DNA of 36,162 nucleotides from Gammaproteobacteria bacterium. Its GTDB lineage: Bacteria; Pseudomonadota; Gammaproteobacteria; GCA-001735895. The DNA is taken from the NCBI GenBank assembly GCA_024229615.1, contig JAAESG010000376.1, positions 1 to 36,162 of the forward strand, written 5' to 3'. The stretch's first letter is position 1. Each line of letters opens with the position of its first letter. Below, piece after piece: positions 14,443 to 21,993 of this stretch. The translations under genes were made by a program, and so were the position numbers. Below the pieces are notes generated by a model. It was not told the origin of the DNA. It worked only from the letters and a program-made list of their open reading frames with translations, and made no database searches.

Positions 14443-15252
14443 CTATCCGTCGTTTTCCGCCGAGGGGACGAACAACTGCTGACCCTTGATTTTAAATTCA
14501 CCAATCATTTTCTGTACCTTCGGCGAAGTGATCCACTTGATCAGTTTGCTGGCACCAGTGTAATTGATGTCGGCGTGTCGCTCCGGATTGACCGCAATGA
14601 TGCCATAGGGATTGTACAGGGGTGGGTCATCCTCGAACAGTAATTCGATATCCAGTTTCGACTGGTAGGCGAGCCAGGTGCCGCGGTCGGTCATGGTGTA
14701 GCCGTCTATCTCGTTGGCAATCTGAAGCGTCTTGCCCATGCCCTGACCGACCTCGCGATACCAGTTTCCATCTGGCGTCTTGCTGCTACTCTGCCATAGA
14801 ATCAATTCCCGCTTGTGGGTCCCTGAATCGTCCCCGCGTGAGATAAATGGTTGTTTGCTGGTATGAATGTTGATCAGAACTTCGGCCACGGACTTGCTTT
14901 TCGTGACGCCGGCCGGATCGGACTGTGGTCCGACGATAATGAAATCATTGTACATGACGTCGGTCCTGTCGATACCGTAACCACCGCTGACAAACTCATC
15001 CTCAGCTACGCGAGCGTGTACCAGCACGGCATCGACGTCGCCCTCGCGACCGAGTCGCAAGGCCTTGCCGGTGCCGACAGCAATCAGGTGCACTTCGATA
15101 GACGTTTCCTCGGTAAATTTCGGTAGCAGAAGGCTCATCAATCCGGAGTTGGCGGTGCTGGTTGTAGTAGCGAGTCTCAGGGGCGATTCGTTTGCAATAG
15201 TCGTGCTCGTTATTAAACTGGTGATGACCAGAAGAAGTGCCTGACGTAACAT
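14443..15252 (-). CDS. tupA: Tungstate-binding periplasmic protein
   Basis: This 269-residue substrate-binding protein has an N-terminal signal peptide (MLRQALLLVITSLITSTTIA). The mature protein has RLATTTSTANSGLMSLLLPKF, the TTTS...SGL oxyanion-binding motif that separates TupA from ModA and WtpA, then VGTGKALRLGREGDVDAVLVHA and MYNDFIIVGP, and further on SRGDDSGTHKRELILW. These are TupA family hallmarks. It is the first gene of the tup-mob operon and is divergent from the DUF6494-moaB pair, with a shared 135-bp promoter region. No ModE-like operator was identified with confidence there. Confidence 0.94.
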   Translation of the reverse strand: MLRQALLLVITSLITSTTIANESPLRLATTTSTANSGLMSLLLPKFTEETSIEVHLIAVGTGKALRLGREGDVDAVLVHARVAEDEFVSGGYGIDRTDVMYNDFIIVGPQSDPAGVTKSKSVAEVLINIHTSKQPFISRGDDSGTHKRELILWQSSSKTPDGNWYREVGQGMGKTLQIANEIDGYTMTDRGTWLAYQSKLDIELLFEDDPPLYNPYGIIAVNPERHADINYTGASKLIKWITSPKVQKMIGEFKIKGQQLFVPSAENDG

Positions 15253-15387
15253 TTATCAATCCATAAAAAGGGAAAAATTCGAAACGCAGTGTATCAATGC
15301 GCATCGCTTCACGTCGAATATTGATTGGGATGATTGGTTAAAACAGTTAAACTTGCTGCTTCAGATCAATTTAAGCCGAGTTGCAAA

Positions 15388-15588
15388 ATGGATGAAGAAG
15401 CCCTGAACATGTCGATACGTAAATTCCTCAAGAGAGTCGGAATTACATCGCAGCGTGAAATCGAAAGAGCGGTCGATCAAGCCAACGCCGAGGGGCGTTT
15501 GGACGGGAACCCGGTAAGAGTCAAGATCACGCTGGAATGCGACCTGATCGATGATGCATTGTCTATAGAAGACCAGATCAAGTATTAG
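15388..15588 (+). CDS. DUF6494 family small protein
   Basis: This 66-residue protein is read from the ATG at 15388: MDEEALNMSIRKFLKRVGIT, followed by SQREIERAVDQANAEGRLDG and an acidic beta strand segment (VRVKITLECDLIDDALSIED). It matches the small DUF6494 family of unknown function. The frame is open for 18 more codons upstream (from 15334), but that part has no family resemblance, and the conserved N-terminus starts MDEE or MNED in relatives. It stops 3 bp before the moaB start, so the two genes are cotranscribed and probably coupled. A role in cofactor synthesis is suggested only by this position. Confidence 0.75.
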   Translation: MDEEALNMSIRKFLKRVGITSQREIERAVDQANAEGRLDGNPVRVKITLECDLIDDALSIEDQIKY

Positions 15589-15591
15589 CAG

Positions 15592-16122
15592 ATGGTTGAA
15601 ATGACTCAGGATCGTGAATTCGTAGCACTTAATATTGCGGTTTTAACCGTGTCGGATTCACGCGATGAATCGAGTGACAAATCGGGCCCGTTGCTGGTCA
15701 AATATCTCACCGAAGCCGGGCACAGGCTCGCTGAGAAATCGATTGTGCCGGACGACAAGTACCGAATTCGCGAAGTTATTTCACGCTGGATCGCGGACGA
15801 ATCTTTGCAAGTGGTGCTGACCACCGGTGGAACCGGCGTGACTGGACGTGACGGCACCCCGGAAGCGGTCACAGCGTTGCTGGACAAGGTCATCGATGGA
15901 TTCGGTGAGACTTTCCGCAACCTTTCCTATCAGACAATTGGTACCTCGACCCTGCAGTCACGAGCGATTGCTGGTGTCGCCAATGGCACCTACCTTTTTT
16001 GCCTGCCGGGTTCCTCGGGCGCATGCAAGGACGCCTGGACAAACTTGATTAGCAGTCAGCTGGATTATCGAACTCGTCCCTGCAATCTGGTTGAATTGAT
16101 GCCGCGCCTGCGCGAAAAGTAA
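15592..16122 (+). CDS. moaB: MoaB/MogA-family molybdopterin adenylyltransferase
   Basis: At 176 residues it is the usual size for MoaB, which adenylates molybdopterin before metal insertion by MoeA. It has AVLTVSDSRDESSDKSGPLLVKYL (residues 16-39), VVLTTGGTGVTGRDGTPEAV near 82-101 and the C-terminal LFCLPGSSGACKDAWTNL near 143-160, which are the pterin-binding motifs of the family. ATG at 15592 or 15601 could start translation. It follows DUF6494 by 3 bp and is convergent with fdhD. MogA and MoaB share this fold, and MoaB is preferred because of length and the SSGAC motif. Confidence 0.92.
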   Translation: MVEMTQDREFVALNIAVLTVSDSRDESSDKSGPLLVKYLTEAGHRLAEKSIVPDDKYRIREVISRWIADESLQVVLTTGGTGVTGRDGTPEAVTALLDKVIDGFGETFRNLSYQTIGTSTLQSRAIAGVANGTYLFCLPGSSGACKDAWTNLISSQLDYRTRPCNLVELMPRLREK

Positions 16123-16234
16123 AATCCTCTTGTGTTACATCGAATTGTGTTACCTGAAAAAATGTTCGGGCAAGCAGTTACTGAATAGGGAGTGAACAGG
16201 GGATGACTGCCTGTTTTGCGCAATAGACGCCAGG

Positions 16235-17113
16235 TCAGTCGGGACTGTGACGGCTGTCCTTGCCGGGGCGCGACCGCGGTTTGGATGGTATTTCATCAAA
16301 ATTGATCAGCTCACCCCCGTGATAAACGAGAAAGTGGCGGCCCTTGGCACGTGCAATCAGCGTGACCCCAACCTTTTGCGCAATCTCGAGGCCCATCGCG
16401 GTGATGCCTGAGCGCGACAGTAATACGGGAATCTCCATCAATGCGACCTTGATCACCATTTCCGAGGTCAGGCGCCCGGTGGTGTAGAATAGCTTGTCTT
16501 TCCCTCCCAGATCGTTAAGCCACATGTAACCTGCGATGGCGTCGACTGCATTGTGGCGGCCGACATCCTCGATAAACTGTTCGATACCCTGTTCGCTACA
16601 AAGGGCGCAACCGTGCACCGCGCCGGCATTTTTATAGACCTCGTTATATTCGTTTAGCTTGTTCAGCATCGCATAAATCGATGACTGTTTGAGTCGCGGT
16701 TGCTGAAGCGAAATCTGCTCGATATTTTCCATCAGATCGCCGAATACGGTGCCCTGGCCGCAGCCGGTGGTGACCGTTTTTTTAGCGAGCTTCTTATCGA
16801 GATTTTCGATGCCATCGTGCGTGGTGATCGCGACCGCCTCGGCTTCCCAGTCTACCTGGATGGCTTTGATTGCCTCGATGTCATCGATCATGCGCTGGTT
16901 ACGCAACCAGCCCAGGATGAGTAGTTCGGGGTGGTTGCCAAGCGTCATCAAGGTAACGATTTCTCGTTTGTCGAGGTAAATCGTGAGTGCGCGCTCGACC
17001 GCAATCGCAGCCTCCACGGGCTCATTGAATTCGTTGCAGGCGACGACATCGGCGGTAGCTGCGAGACCGGCCTTGCTCAGTTCGGGCAGGCCTCGTTTTG
17101 GAACGGAAGACAT
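16235..17113 (-). CDS. fdhD: Formate dehydrogenase accessory sulfurtransferase
   Basis: This 292-residue FdhD protein transfers sulfur from a cysteine desulfurase to the bis-MGD cofactor of formate dehydrogenase. The CxxC pair is in AVHGCALCSEQGIEQFIEDVGRHNAVDAI (residues about 163-191), the family core motif. VTTGCGQGTVF near 115 and FYTTGRLTSEMVIKVALMEIPVLLSRSGIT near 210-240 are also diagnostic. It starts 19 bp after the moaA stop, and a 13-bp palindrome CCCTCGGCGAGGG (17120-17132) fills that gap. Placement with moaA shows that cofactor synthesis and formate dehydrogenase maturation are coexpressed. Confidence 0.94.
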   Translation of the reverse strand: MSSVPKRGLPELSKAGLAATADVVACNEFNEPVEAAIAVERALTIYLDKREIVTLMTLGNHPELLILGWLRNQRMIDDIEAIKAIQVDWEAEAVAITTHDGIENLDKKLAKKTVTTGCGQGTVFGDLMENIEQISLQQPRLKQSSIYAMLNKLNEYNEVYKNAGAVHGCALCSEQGIEQFIEDVGRHNAVDAIAGYMWLNDLGGKDKLFYTTGRLTSEMVIKVALMEIPVLLSRSGITAMGLEIAQKVGVTLIARAKGRHFLVYHGGELINFDEIPSKPRSRPGKDSRHSPD

Positions 17114-17132
17114 GATGTGCCCTCGGCGAGGG

Positions 17133-18143
17133 TTAACCCCCGGTCAGATTCATGTGACGCAGCAGGACTTCCTGGGAATTGAGATTGAAATCATGCCCTT
17201 TGGGCTTGATTTGCATCGAGTCGATGAGTGCCTGCTTGAGTACTTCGGGCTCGCCCGGATGGGCGCGCATGACGTGGCGCAGGTCCATCGAGTGTTCCTG
17301 TCCCAGACACAACAGAAGGCGTCCCTCGGCGGTGATACGAACGCGGTTGCAGGCCTCGCAGAAATTATGACTATGGGGTGAGATGAAACCAACATGGGCG
17401 TTGTCGTGGCCCGTTAACTGGTAATAACGCGTAGGACCCGCGCTCGTCATCGTGCTTGGCACCAGTTCGAAATGCTGTTGCAGGTCCTGCAGAATCTGAT
17501 CGCTGGAGTAAAACGAAACTGCACGGTCGTGATGATCGTTCTGACCCAGAGGCATCTCTTCGATGAAACTGATGTCGATGCCGCGCTCGATGCAGAAATT
17601 CACCAGATCGAGAATTTCATCGTGGTTGTGATTACGTAGCACGACCGCATTGAGCTTGATTTGCTCAAAGTCACAGGCGATGGCTGCGTCGATGCCATCC
17701 AGCGTCTTCTTGAGATCACCGATACGGGTCATCGCGCGAAAGCGATCCGGGCGCAACGTGTCCAGACTAATGTTAATTCGTGTAACTCCGGCTTCCTTGA
17801 GCGGCCGCGCGTATTTTTCGAGCTGAGTCGCATTCGTGGTCAGCGTCAGATCGCGCAATCCATCGATGGAGCCGAGGTTGCGGAACAATTGCATGATATT
17901 TTGCCGAACCAATGGTTCGCCACCCGTGATACGAATTTTATCGACACCGAGATTAATAAAGGCACGGCCGACACTCTCCATTTCTTCGAGTGTCAGCAAT
18001 TGCGTGCGTGGTACGAACTTCATCTTTTCGGGCATGCAGTAAACGCAGCGCAGGTCACAACGATCGGTTACCGACAGGCGCACGTAGCTGATCTTACGGC
18101 CGAAGCGATCGATGAGCTGGTTTTGTAAATTCGTCTCGGTCAT
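17133..18143 (-). CDS. moaA: GTP 3',8-cyclase, radical SAM
   Basis: This 336-residue protein is read from the ATG at 18143 (MTETNLQNQLIDRFGR). MoaA converts GTP to 3',8-cyclo-GTP, the first step of molybdopterin synthesis. The N-terminal radical SAM cluster motif is RLSVTDRCDLRCVYCMPE. The C-terminal second cluster is supplied by CEACNRVR and LLLCLGQE. The protein ends NLTGG, the conserved catalytic double-glycine tail. The frame continues 33 codons upstream to 18242 without homology and would overlap the promoter of the divergent alanine dehydrogenase gene, so the shorter start is preferred. MoaC, the next enzyme, is not in the window. Confidence 0.94.
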   Translation of the reverse strand: MTETNLQNQLIDRFGRKISYVRLSVTDRCDLRCVYCMPEKMKFVPRTQLLTLEEMESVGRAFINLGVDKIRITGGEPLVRQNIMQLFRNLGSIDGLRDLTLTTNATQLEKYARPLKEAGVTRINISLDTLRPDRFRAMTRIGDLKKTLDGIDAAIACDFEQIKLNAVVLRNHNHDEILDLVNFCIERGIDISFIEEMPLGQNDHHDRAVSFYSSDQILQDLQQHFELVPSTMTSAGPTRYYQLTGHDNAHVGFISPHSHNFCEACNRVRITAEGRLLLCLGQEHSMDLRHVMRAHPGEPEVLKQALIDSMQIKPKGHDFNLNSQEVLLRHMNLTGG

Positions 18144-18280
18144 GGGACGGACTATTCTAGCAAGTTTGCAGGATTTTGAAACGCTGCATTTCTGGCATAG
18201 TAATTTAATTTTGCTGGCACTAGCCTGTGCTGCATAGCTCAATTATCTTTACGCTTCATTTTTTAACCAGGATTTCAGTT

Positions 18281-19393
18281 ATGTTAATAGGTGTTCCTAA
18301 AGAGATTAAAAATCACGAGTATCGCGTCGGTATGGCGCCAGCGAGTGTGCGCGAGGCGATTAAACACGACCACCAGGTGATGGTGCAGGCCAACGCCGGC
18401 GAAGGCATCGGTGTTAGCGATGCCGAGTACGCCGAAATAGGTGCTCAAATTATCGATTCTGCCGAGGAAATATTCGCGCGCGCCGAAATGATCGTCAAGG
18501 TTAAGGAGCCCCAGGCGGTTGAACGTGCCATGCTGCGCGAAGGCCAGGTGTTGTTTACCTATCTGCATTTGGCGCCGGATCCTGAGCAGACCAGGGACCT
18601 GGTCGACAGTGGCGCCACCTGCATCGCCTATGAAACCGTTACTTCTCCCCACGGTGGCTTGCCTTTGTTGGCGCCGATGTCGAAGGTCGCGGGGCGCATG
18701 GCAATCCAGGCCGGCGCCTATTGTCTGGAGCACCCGCATGGCGGGCTTGGTATGTTGCTCGGTGGAGTGCCCGGAGTTGACCCGGCCAAGGTGGTGATTC
18801 TTGGTGCGGGTGTGGTTGGTACCCATTCGACGCATATCGCGGTCGGTATGGGCGCCGATGTCTGGGTCGTCGATCGCAGCCCGGAAGCGATCGAAAACCA
18901 CTGGCGCCAGTTCGGGCGCAGCACTAACTCGATCTTTTCGACCGATGATGCGATCGAGCGTCACGTGGTCGAGGCTGACCTGGTAATCGGCGGAGTTCTG
19001 GTACCGGGCGCGGAAGCGCCCAAACTGGTAACTGCCGATATGGTCAAGGCGATGAAACCCGGTGCCGTGATCGTTGACGTAGCGATCGACCAGGGTGGCT
19101 GTTGCGAAACCTCAAGGGCGACCACGCACGCCGACCCGACCTATATCGTCGATGACGTGGTGCATTATTGTGTCGCCAATATGCCCGGTGGAGTGCCGCG
19201 CACTTCCACTTACGCGCTCAACAACGTCACCTTGCCTCATGTGATCGCGCTTGCCAACAAGGGTTACCAGCAGGCGCTGAAGGATGATCGCTGGTTACGT
19301 GACGGGCTCAATGTGTACCAGGGTAAGATAACCCAGCAGGAAGTTGCACAGGACCTCGGGTATGATTTTCACGATCCCGCGGATCTGATGTAG
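18281..19393 (+). CDS. ald: Alanine dehydrogenase
   Basis: This 370-residue NAD-dependent enzyme interconverts L-alanine and pyruvate plus ammonia. The N-terminus MLIGVPKEIKNHEYRVGMAP, the substrate-binding region VKVKEPQ, FTYLHLAPD and the NAD Rossmann motif VVILGAGVVGTHSTHIAVGMGA (near residue 168) are all typical. VDVAIDQGGCCETSRATTH near 268 is another family hallmark. The start is set at 18281 because MLIGVPKE is the conserved beginning, although the frame opens at 18227. It shares a one-base overlap (TAGTG) with the nitrilase-family gene, so they form an operon. It is divergent from moaA with 137 bp between starts. Confidence 0.95.
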   Translation: MLIGVPKEIKNHEYRVGMAPASVREAIKHDHQVMVQANAGEGIGVSDAEYAEIGAQIIDSAEEIFARAEMIVKVKEPQAVERAMLREGQVLFTYLHLAPDPEQTRDLVDSGATCIAYETVTSPHGGLPLLAPMSKVAGRMAIQAGAYCLEHPHGGLGMLLGGVPGVDPAKVVILGAGVVGTHSTHIAVGMGADVWVVDRSPEAIENHWRQFGRSTNSIFSTDDAIERHVVEADLVIGGVLVPGAEAPKLVTADMVKAMKPGAVIVDVAIDQGGCCETSRATTHADPTYIVDDVVHYCVANMPGGVPRTSTYALNNVTLPHVIALANKGYQQALKDDRWLRDGLNVYQGKITQQEVAQDLGYDFHDPADLM

Positions 19394-20226
19394 TGAGTCA
19401 ATTTCGGGCCGCCTGTATTCAAAATACCGCAACGCGCGATATCCAGACCAACATCGACTGGGTTTGCGCGTGCATAGACGAAGCTGTCTCAGGCGGCGCC
19501 GATTTCGTTGCGCTGCCTGAGACCGTTGGGTTGATCGAACCGGTTAATGAACAGATTCCGGCGGCGACTCGAAGCGAAGCCGAAGACCTCGGTCTGGCTG
19601 CGTTTTGCGCCAAGGCGAAGCAACATGGTATTACCCTGCTAGTGGGTTCGCAGCTGATTCTTGAACAAGGAAAAATCTACAATCGTAGCTTCTTAGTCGA
19701 TACTTCGGGTGAAATTCGCGCGCGTTACGACAAGTTGCACATGTTTGATATCGAACTCAAAAACGGCGAAAGCTATCGCGAATCGGATGCGATAGAACCC
19801 GGAAACAAGGCTGTCGTGGTCGAAACTTCGCTGGGTCTGCTCGGCCTGTCGATTTGTTACGATCTGCGATTCGCTGCACTATATCGAACCCTGGCGCAGG
19901 CTGGAGCTGAATTTATTACGATTCCGGCCGCGTTTACACAGACCACCGGGCAGGCGCACTGGCATACGCTGGTGCGTGCTCGTGCGATCGAAACCGGGGC
20001 ATTCATCGTCGCACCGAATCAATGTGGGCATCACTGTGACAAGCGCTATTCCTTCGGCCATTCACTGATCGTCGACCCCTGGGGTGAGGTACTTGCCGAT
20101 GGTGGGACCGAAGCGGGCATCATTTATGCCGATATCGATACGGGCCAGGTGCAAAAAGTACGTGCTCGTATCCCGTCACTGAAGAACGAGCGCGATTTTA
20201 CGCTCGACCACCAGCCACCCATTTAA
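19393..20226 (+). CDS. Nitrilase-superfamily amidase, Nit1/Nit2-like
   Basis: This 277-residue carbon-nitrogen hydrolase starts at a GTG overlapping the ald stop. The Glu-Lys-Cys catalytic triad is visible: Glu43 in ALPETVG, Lys114 in RYDKLHMFD and Cys155 in LGLSICYDLRF. Later motifs IPAAFTQTTGQAHWHTLVRARAIE and SFGHSLIVDPWGEVLADGG match the branch with deaminated glutathione amidase (Nit1) and omega-amidase (Nit2). Either would release an acid and ammonia, which suits a neighbour that fixes or releases ammonia with pyruvate, but exact substrate is not determinable. It is cytoplasmic, with no signal peptide. Confidence 0.9.
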   Translation: MSQFRAACIQNTATRDIQTNIDWVCACIDEAVSGGADFVALPETVGLIEPVNEQIPAATRSEAEDLGLAAFCAKAKQHGITLLVGSQLILEQGKIYNRSFLVDTSGEIRARYDKLHMFDIELKNGESYRESDAIEPGNKAVVVETSLGLLGLSICYDLRFAALYRTLAQAGAEFITIPAAFTQTTGQAHWHTLVRARAIETGAFIVAPNQCGHHCDKRYSFGHSLIVDPWGEVLADGGTEAGIIYADIDTGQVQKVRARIPSLKNERDFTLDHQPPI

Positions 20227-20357
20227 GGGAGAACCCGGAAGAGTCCCTCGAAAATTAAGTCGGATCATTGCAAAACGACGGAATCCTGTTGGTTTCTATG
20301 ACTTGTTTTCGAAAACAGACTTTTATTCCGGACAGCCGTTGGCGTTCGAGCCGGGAT

Positions 20358-20580
20358 CTAGCCCGCATTTCTCACCACCTTTCTACTACGACGCTATGCC
20401 ACACCCTGCCTGCATTTGGCTCGGTCAGAGCGCTCGCAAAATACAGGCAGGGCACGACCTCTCGTCGTCTCGCAACGAGTGGTGGTGAGAAATGCGGATG
20501 ACGATTTCGAGTGATTGAGGAAATATTTCTTGTGGGAGTACTAGCGAGATGGTGCATGATTTGTGAATTTTCCGGGCTAG
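20358..20580. repeat. Composite MITE-like element: type C hairpin joined to type B end
   Basis: The left end CTAGCCCGCATTTCTCACC (20358 on) is the inverse of GGTGGTGAGAAATGCGG at 20481-20497. A second paired block, CCCTGCCTGCATTT on the left with its near inverse AAATACAGGCAGGG on the right, lies inside the arms. Directly after, 20500-20580 repeats 589-674 (type B) and ends GGGCTAG. The type C right end lacks its CTAG, so a type B element seems to have joined or replaced it. The 50 bp at the left also match 4015-4067. The outer ends are both CTAG. Confidence 0.8.
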
Positions 20581-20597
20581 CTCGGTTTTGTTAAAGA

Positions 20598-20642
20598 GCG
20601 GGTGGGGAAAATTTTCGCTGCGCAAAAATGTATTCCACCCGC
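20598..20642. other. Perfect 8-bp inverted repeat with a long loop
   Basis: GCGGGTGG (20598-20605) pairs with CCACCCGC (20635-20642), and an inner ATTTT/AAAAT pairing can extend it. No T-run follows. The remaining 200 bp up to the DUF3305 gene hold no recognisable gene, only a possible promoter. Confidence 0.4.
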
Positions 20643-20826
20643 AGTAATCAGTGTTCGACCGGCGTCAGTGCCGGGAAGGCCAGGCAACGGGGCCGACGTT
20701 TTTCTGGAATTCTGCAACTGTGCAAGAATTATCTGATCTGATTTTGATAGAGGAGTGGGTGCCTGAATGAAATCCACTCAGGGTGAGCAGTGGATAGGCG
20801 TTAGCGGGTCTGGAATGGAATGTCAT

Positions 20827-20856
20827 TTGCGCTTGTGCAGGCTGGCTGTGTTATAA
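20827..20856 (+). promoter_or_regulatory. Possible sigma-70 promoter for the formate dehydrogenase locus
   Basis: TTGCGC (20827-20832) and TTATAA (20851-20856) are spaced by 18 bp and lie 38 bp before the start of the first gene. This is the best -35/-10 pair seen in the gap, but the match is moderate and no FNR-type dyad was found. Confidence 0.35.
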
Positions 20857-20893
20857 ATGGGCTTCGATAAAGCTCGGCCACCAAAAGGAGCCC

Positions 20894-21430
20894 ATGGAAA
20901 AACTCGAAATGGACGACTTCAAGCAGGAGTTGCCTGATCAGATGAGCCTCGCGGTGGTCATGGAGAAACAGCCATCGGCACACCCCTGGGCGGACTTCCG
21001 CTACGCGGCCCTGGGCGTACTTGTGCGCGACAGCGGCGAGGAAAAATCGGTTTCGCGGATTTACCAGGATGGCGGGATCGAACACTTTCTGGTTACGGGT
21101 CTCAATCTCCGGCTTCACGTCGATGAATGTGAAAGCTACTATCACAATCTGATGTCACCCGAACCCGGCTGCTTTATCGTCGCCGATCAACCCGACTCGG
21201 TTGATGATATGCCGGTACCGTATCTGGCTTCTCTCAGCTTTGACGAAGTTCACGCGTACCTGGAAGGAGATGAGCAAATCTACTCGGTTGCGATTCCGCC
21301 GGAACTGTACCGCTGGGCGGAAGCCTACGTGCTAACCCACTATGTAGCGATCAAGAAAACCAAACGCAAACTCAAGAACTGGCACCCGACGCAGAAACCC
21401 GGTTCGACTTCAGGGGGTGATTCCTCGTGA
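20894..21430 (+). CDS. DUF3305 domain protein
   Basis: This 178-residue soluble protein matches DUF3305: MSLAVVMEKQPSAHPWADFRYAALGVL, FLVTGLNLRLHVDECESYYHNLMSPEPGCFIV and VAIPPELYRWAEAYVLTHY. The family is found almost only at the head of formate dehydrogenase gene clusters in Proteobacteria, together with DUF3306, and its role is undefined. AAGGAG lies only 3 bp before the ATG at 20894, so an in-frame ATG at 20909 could also be used. The C-terminus is basic (KKTKRKLKNWHP). It overlaps the DUF3306 gene by 4 bp (GTGA). Confidence 0.88.
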   Translation: MEKLEMDDFKQELPDQMSLAVVMEKQPSAHPWADFRYAALGVLVRDSGEEKSVSRIYQDGGIEHFLVTGLNLRLHVDECESYYHNLMSPEPGCFIVADQPDSVDDMPVPYLASLSFDEVHAYLEGDEQIYSVAIPPELYRWAEAYVLTHYVAIKKTKRKLKNWHPTQKPGSTSGGDSS

Positions 21431-21993
21431 CCATGGATAGCAAAGAATCGGTGTTGTCGCGCTGGTCGCGACGCAAACTCGAAGCCGACATGTCCGAATC
21501 TGACGACGAGAATAATCTGGTAGAACCCGGGATTGAGGCTAATGAGGCGGTTGTGCCAGACGCAGTGGAGGCAGAATCGAAGCCCGGGTTGACGGACGCG
21601 GATATGCCGGACATCGAGTCACTCGACGAGAATTCGGACTTTAGCGCCTTCATGTCCGAGGGTGTCAGCGATGAATTGCGCAATCTCGCCTTGCGCAAGC
21701 TGTTCAAAGCTCCGCTTTTCAATATTCGCGACGGGCTCGACGAGTATGATGAAGACTACACTTCTTTCGAAAAGCTTGGTGATATCATCACCAGCGATAT
21801 GAAGCATCAAATTGAAATGAAGGAGCAAAAATTGCGCGAAGCCATGGTCGAGGAAGCGGCACAGGATCCTGTCGATGACGAGGATGCCATAGAGGATATC
21901 GAGCTGCAGGGTGAAGCTGATGAGGAAGTAGAAACGCTCGCCGAAGTCGAGATTGAGCCGGAAATCAAACAACAAGCGAACAATGAGCAATAA
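21427..21993 (+). CDS. DUF3306 domain protein
   Basis: This 188-residue, strongly acidic protein starts at GTG (21427) in a GTGA overlap, with an ATG two codons later at 21433. The conserved part is SVLSRWSRRKLEAD near the N-terminus and DFSAFMSEGVSDELRNLALRKLFKAPLFNIRDGLDEYDEDYTSF in the middle, which defines DUF3306. The C-terminal third is a low-complexity run of Glu and Asp, less conserved in the family. The function is unknown; it accompanies DUF3305 in formate dehydrogenase loci. Its end overlaps the next gene by 11 bp. Confidence 0.88.
   Translation: MTMDSKESVLSRWSRRKLEADMSESDDENNLVEPGIEANEAVVPDAVEAESKPGLTDADMPDIESLDENSDFSAFMSEGVSDELRNLALRKLFKAPLFNIRDGLDEYDEDYTSFEKLGDIITSDMKHQIEMKEQKLREAMVEEAAQDPVDDEDAIEDIELQGEADEEVETLAEVEIEPEIKQQANNEQ

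Noticed and set aside
15253-15387. ModE or TunR operator between tupA and DUF6494
   Set aside because: No convincing dyad of the known type was found. ATCAAT and ATTGAT segments are too far apart and too short.
16195-16217. Terminator between the convergent moaB and fdhD genes
   Set aside because: AACAGG and CCTGTT form a 6-bp stem, but the T-run is short and the stem weak. The evidence is insufficient.
18227-18280. Upstream start for alanine dehydrogenase
   Set aside because: The extra 18 residues do not match the family, whose members begin at the MLIGVPKE segment.
20358-20497. CRISPR repeat or integron attC site
   Set aside because: There is only one pair of inverted arms with no regularly spaced direct repeats and no integrase gene. 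The pattern fits a MITE-like element.
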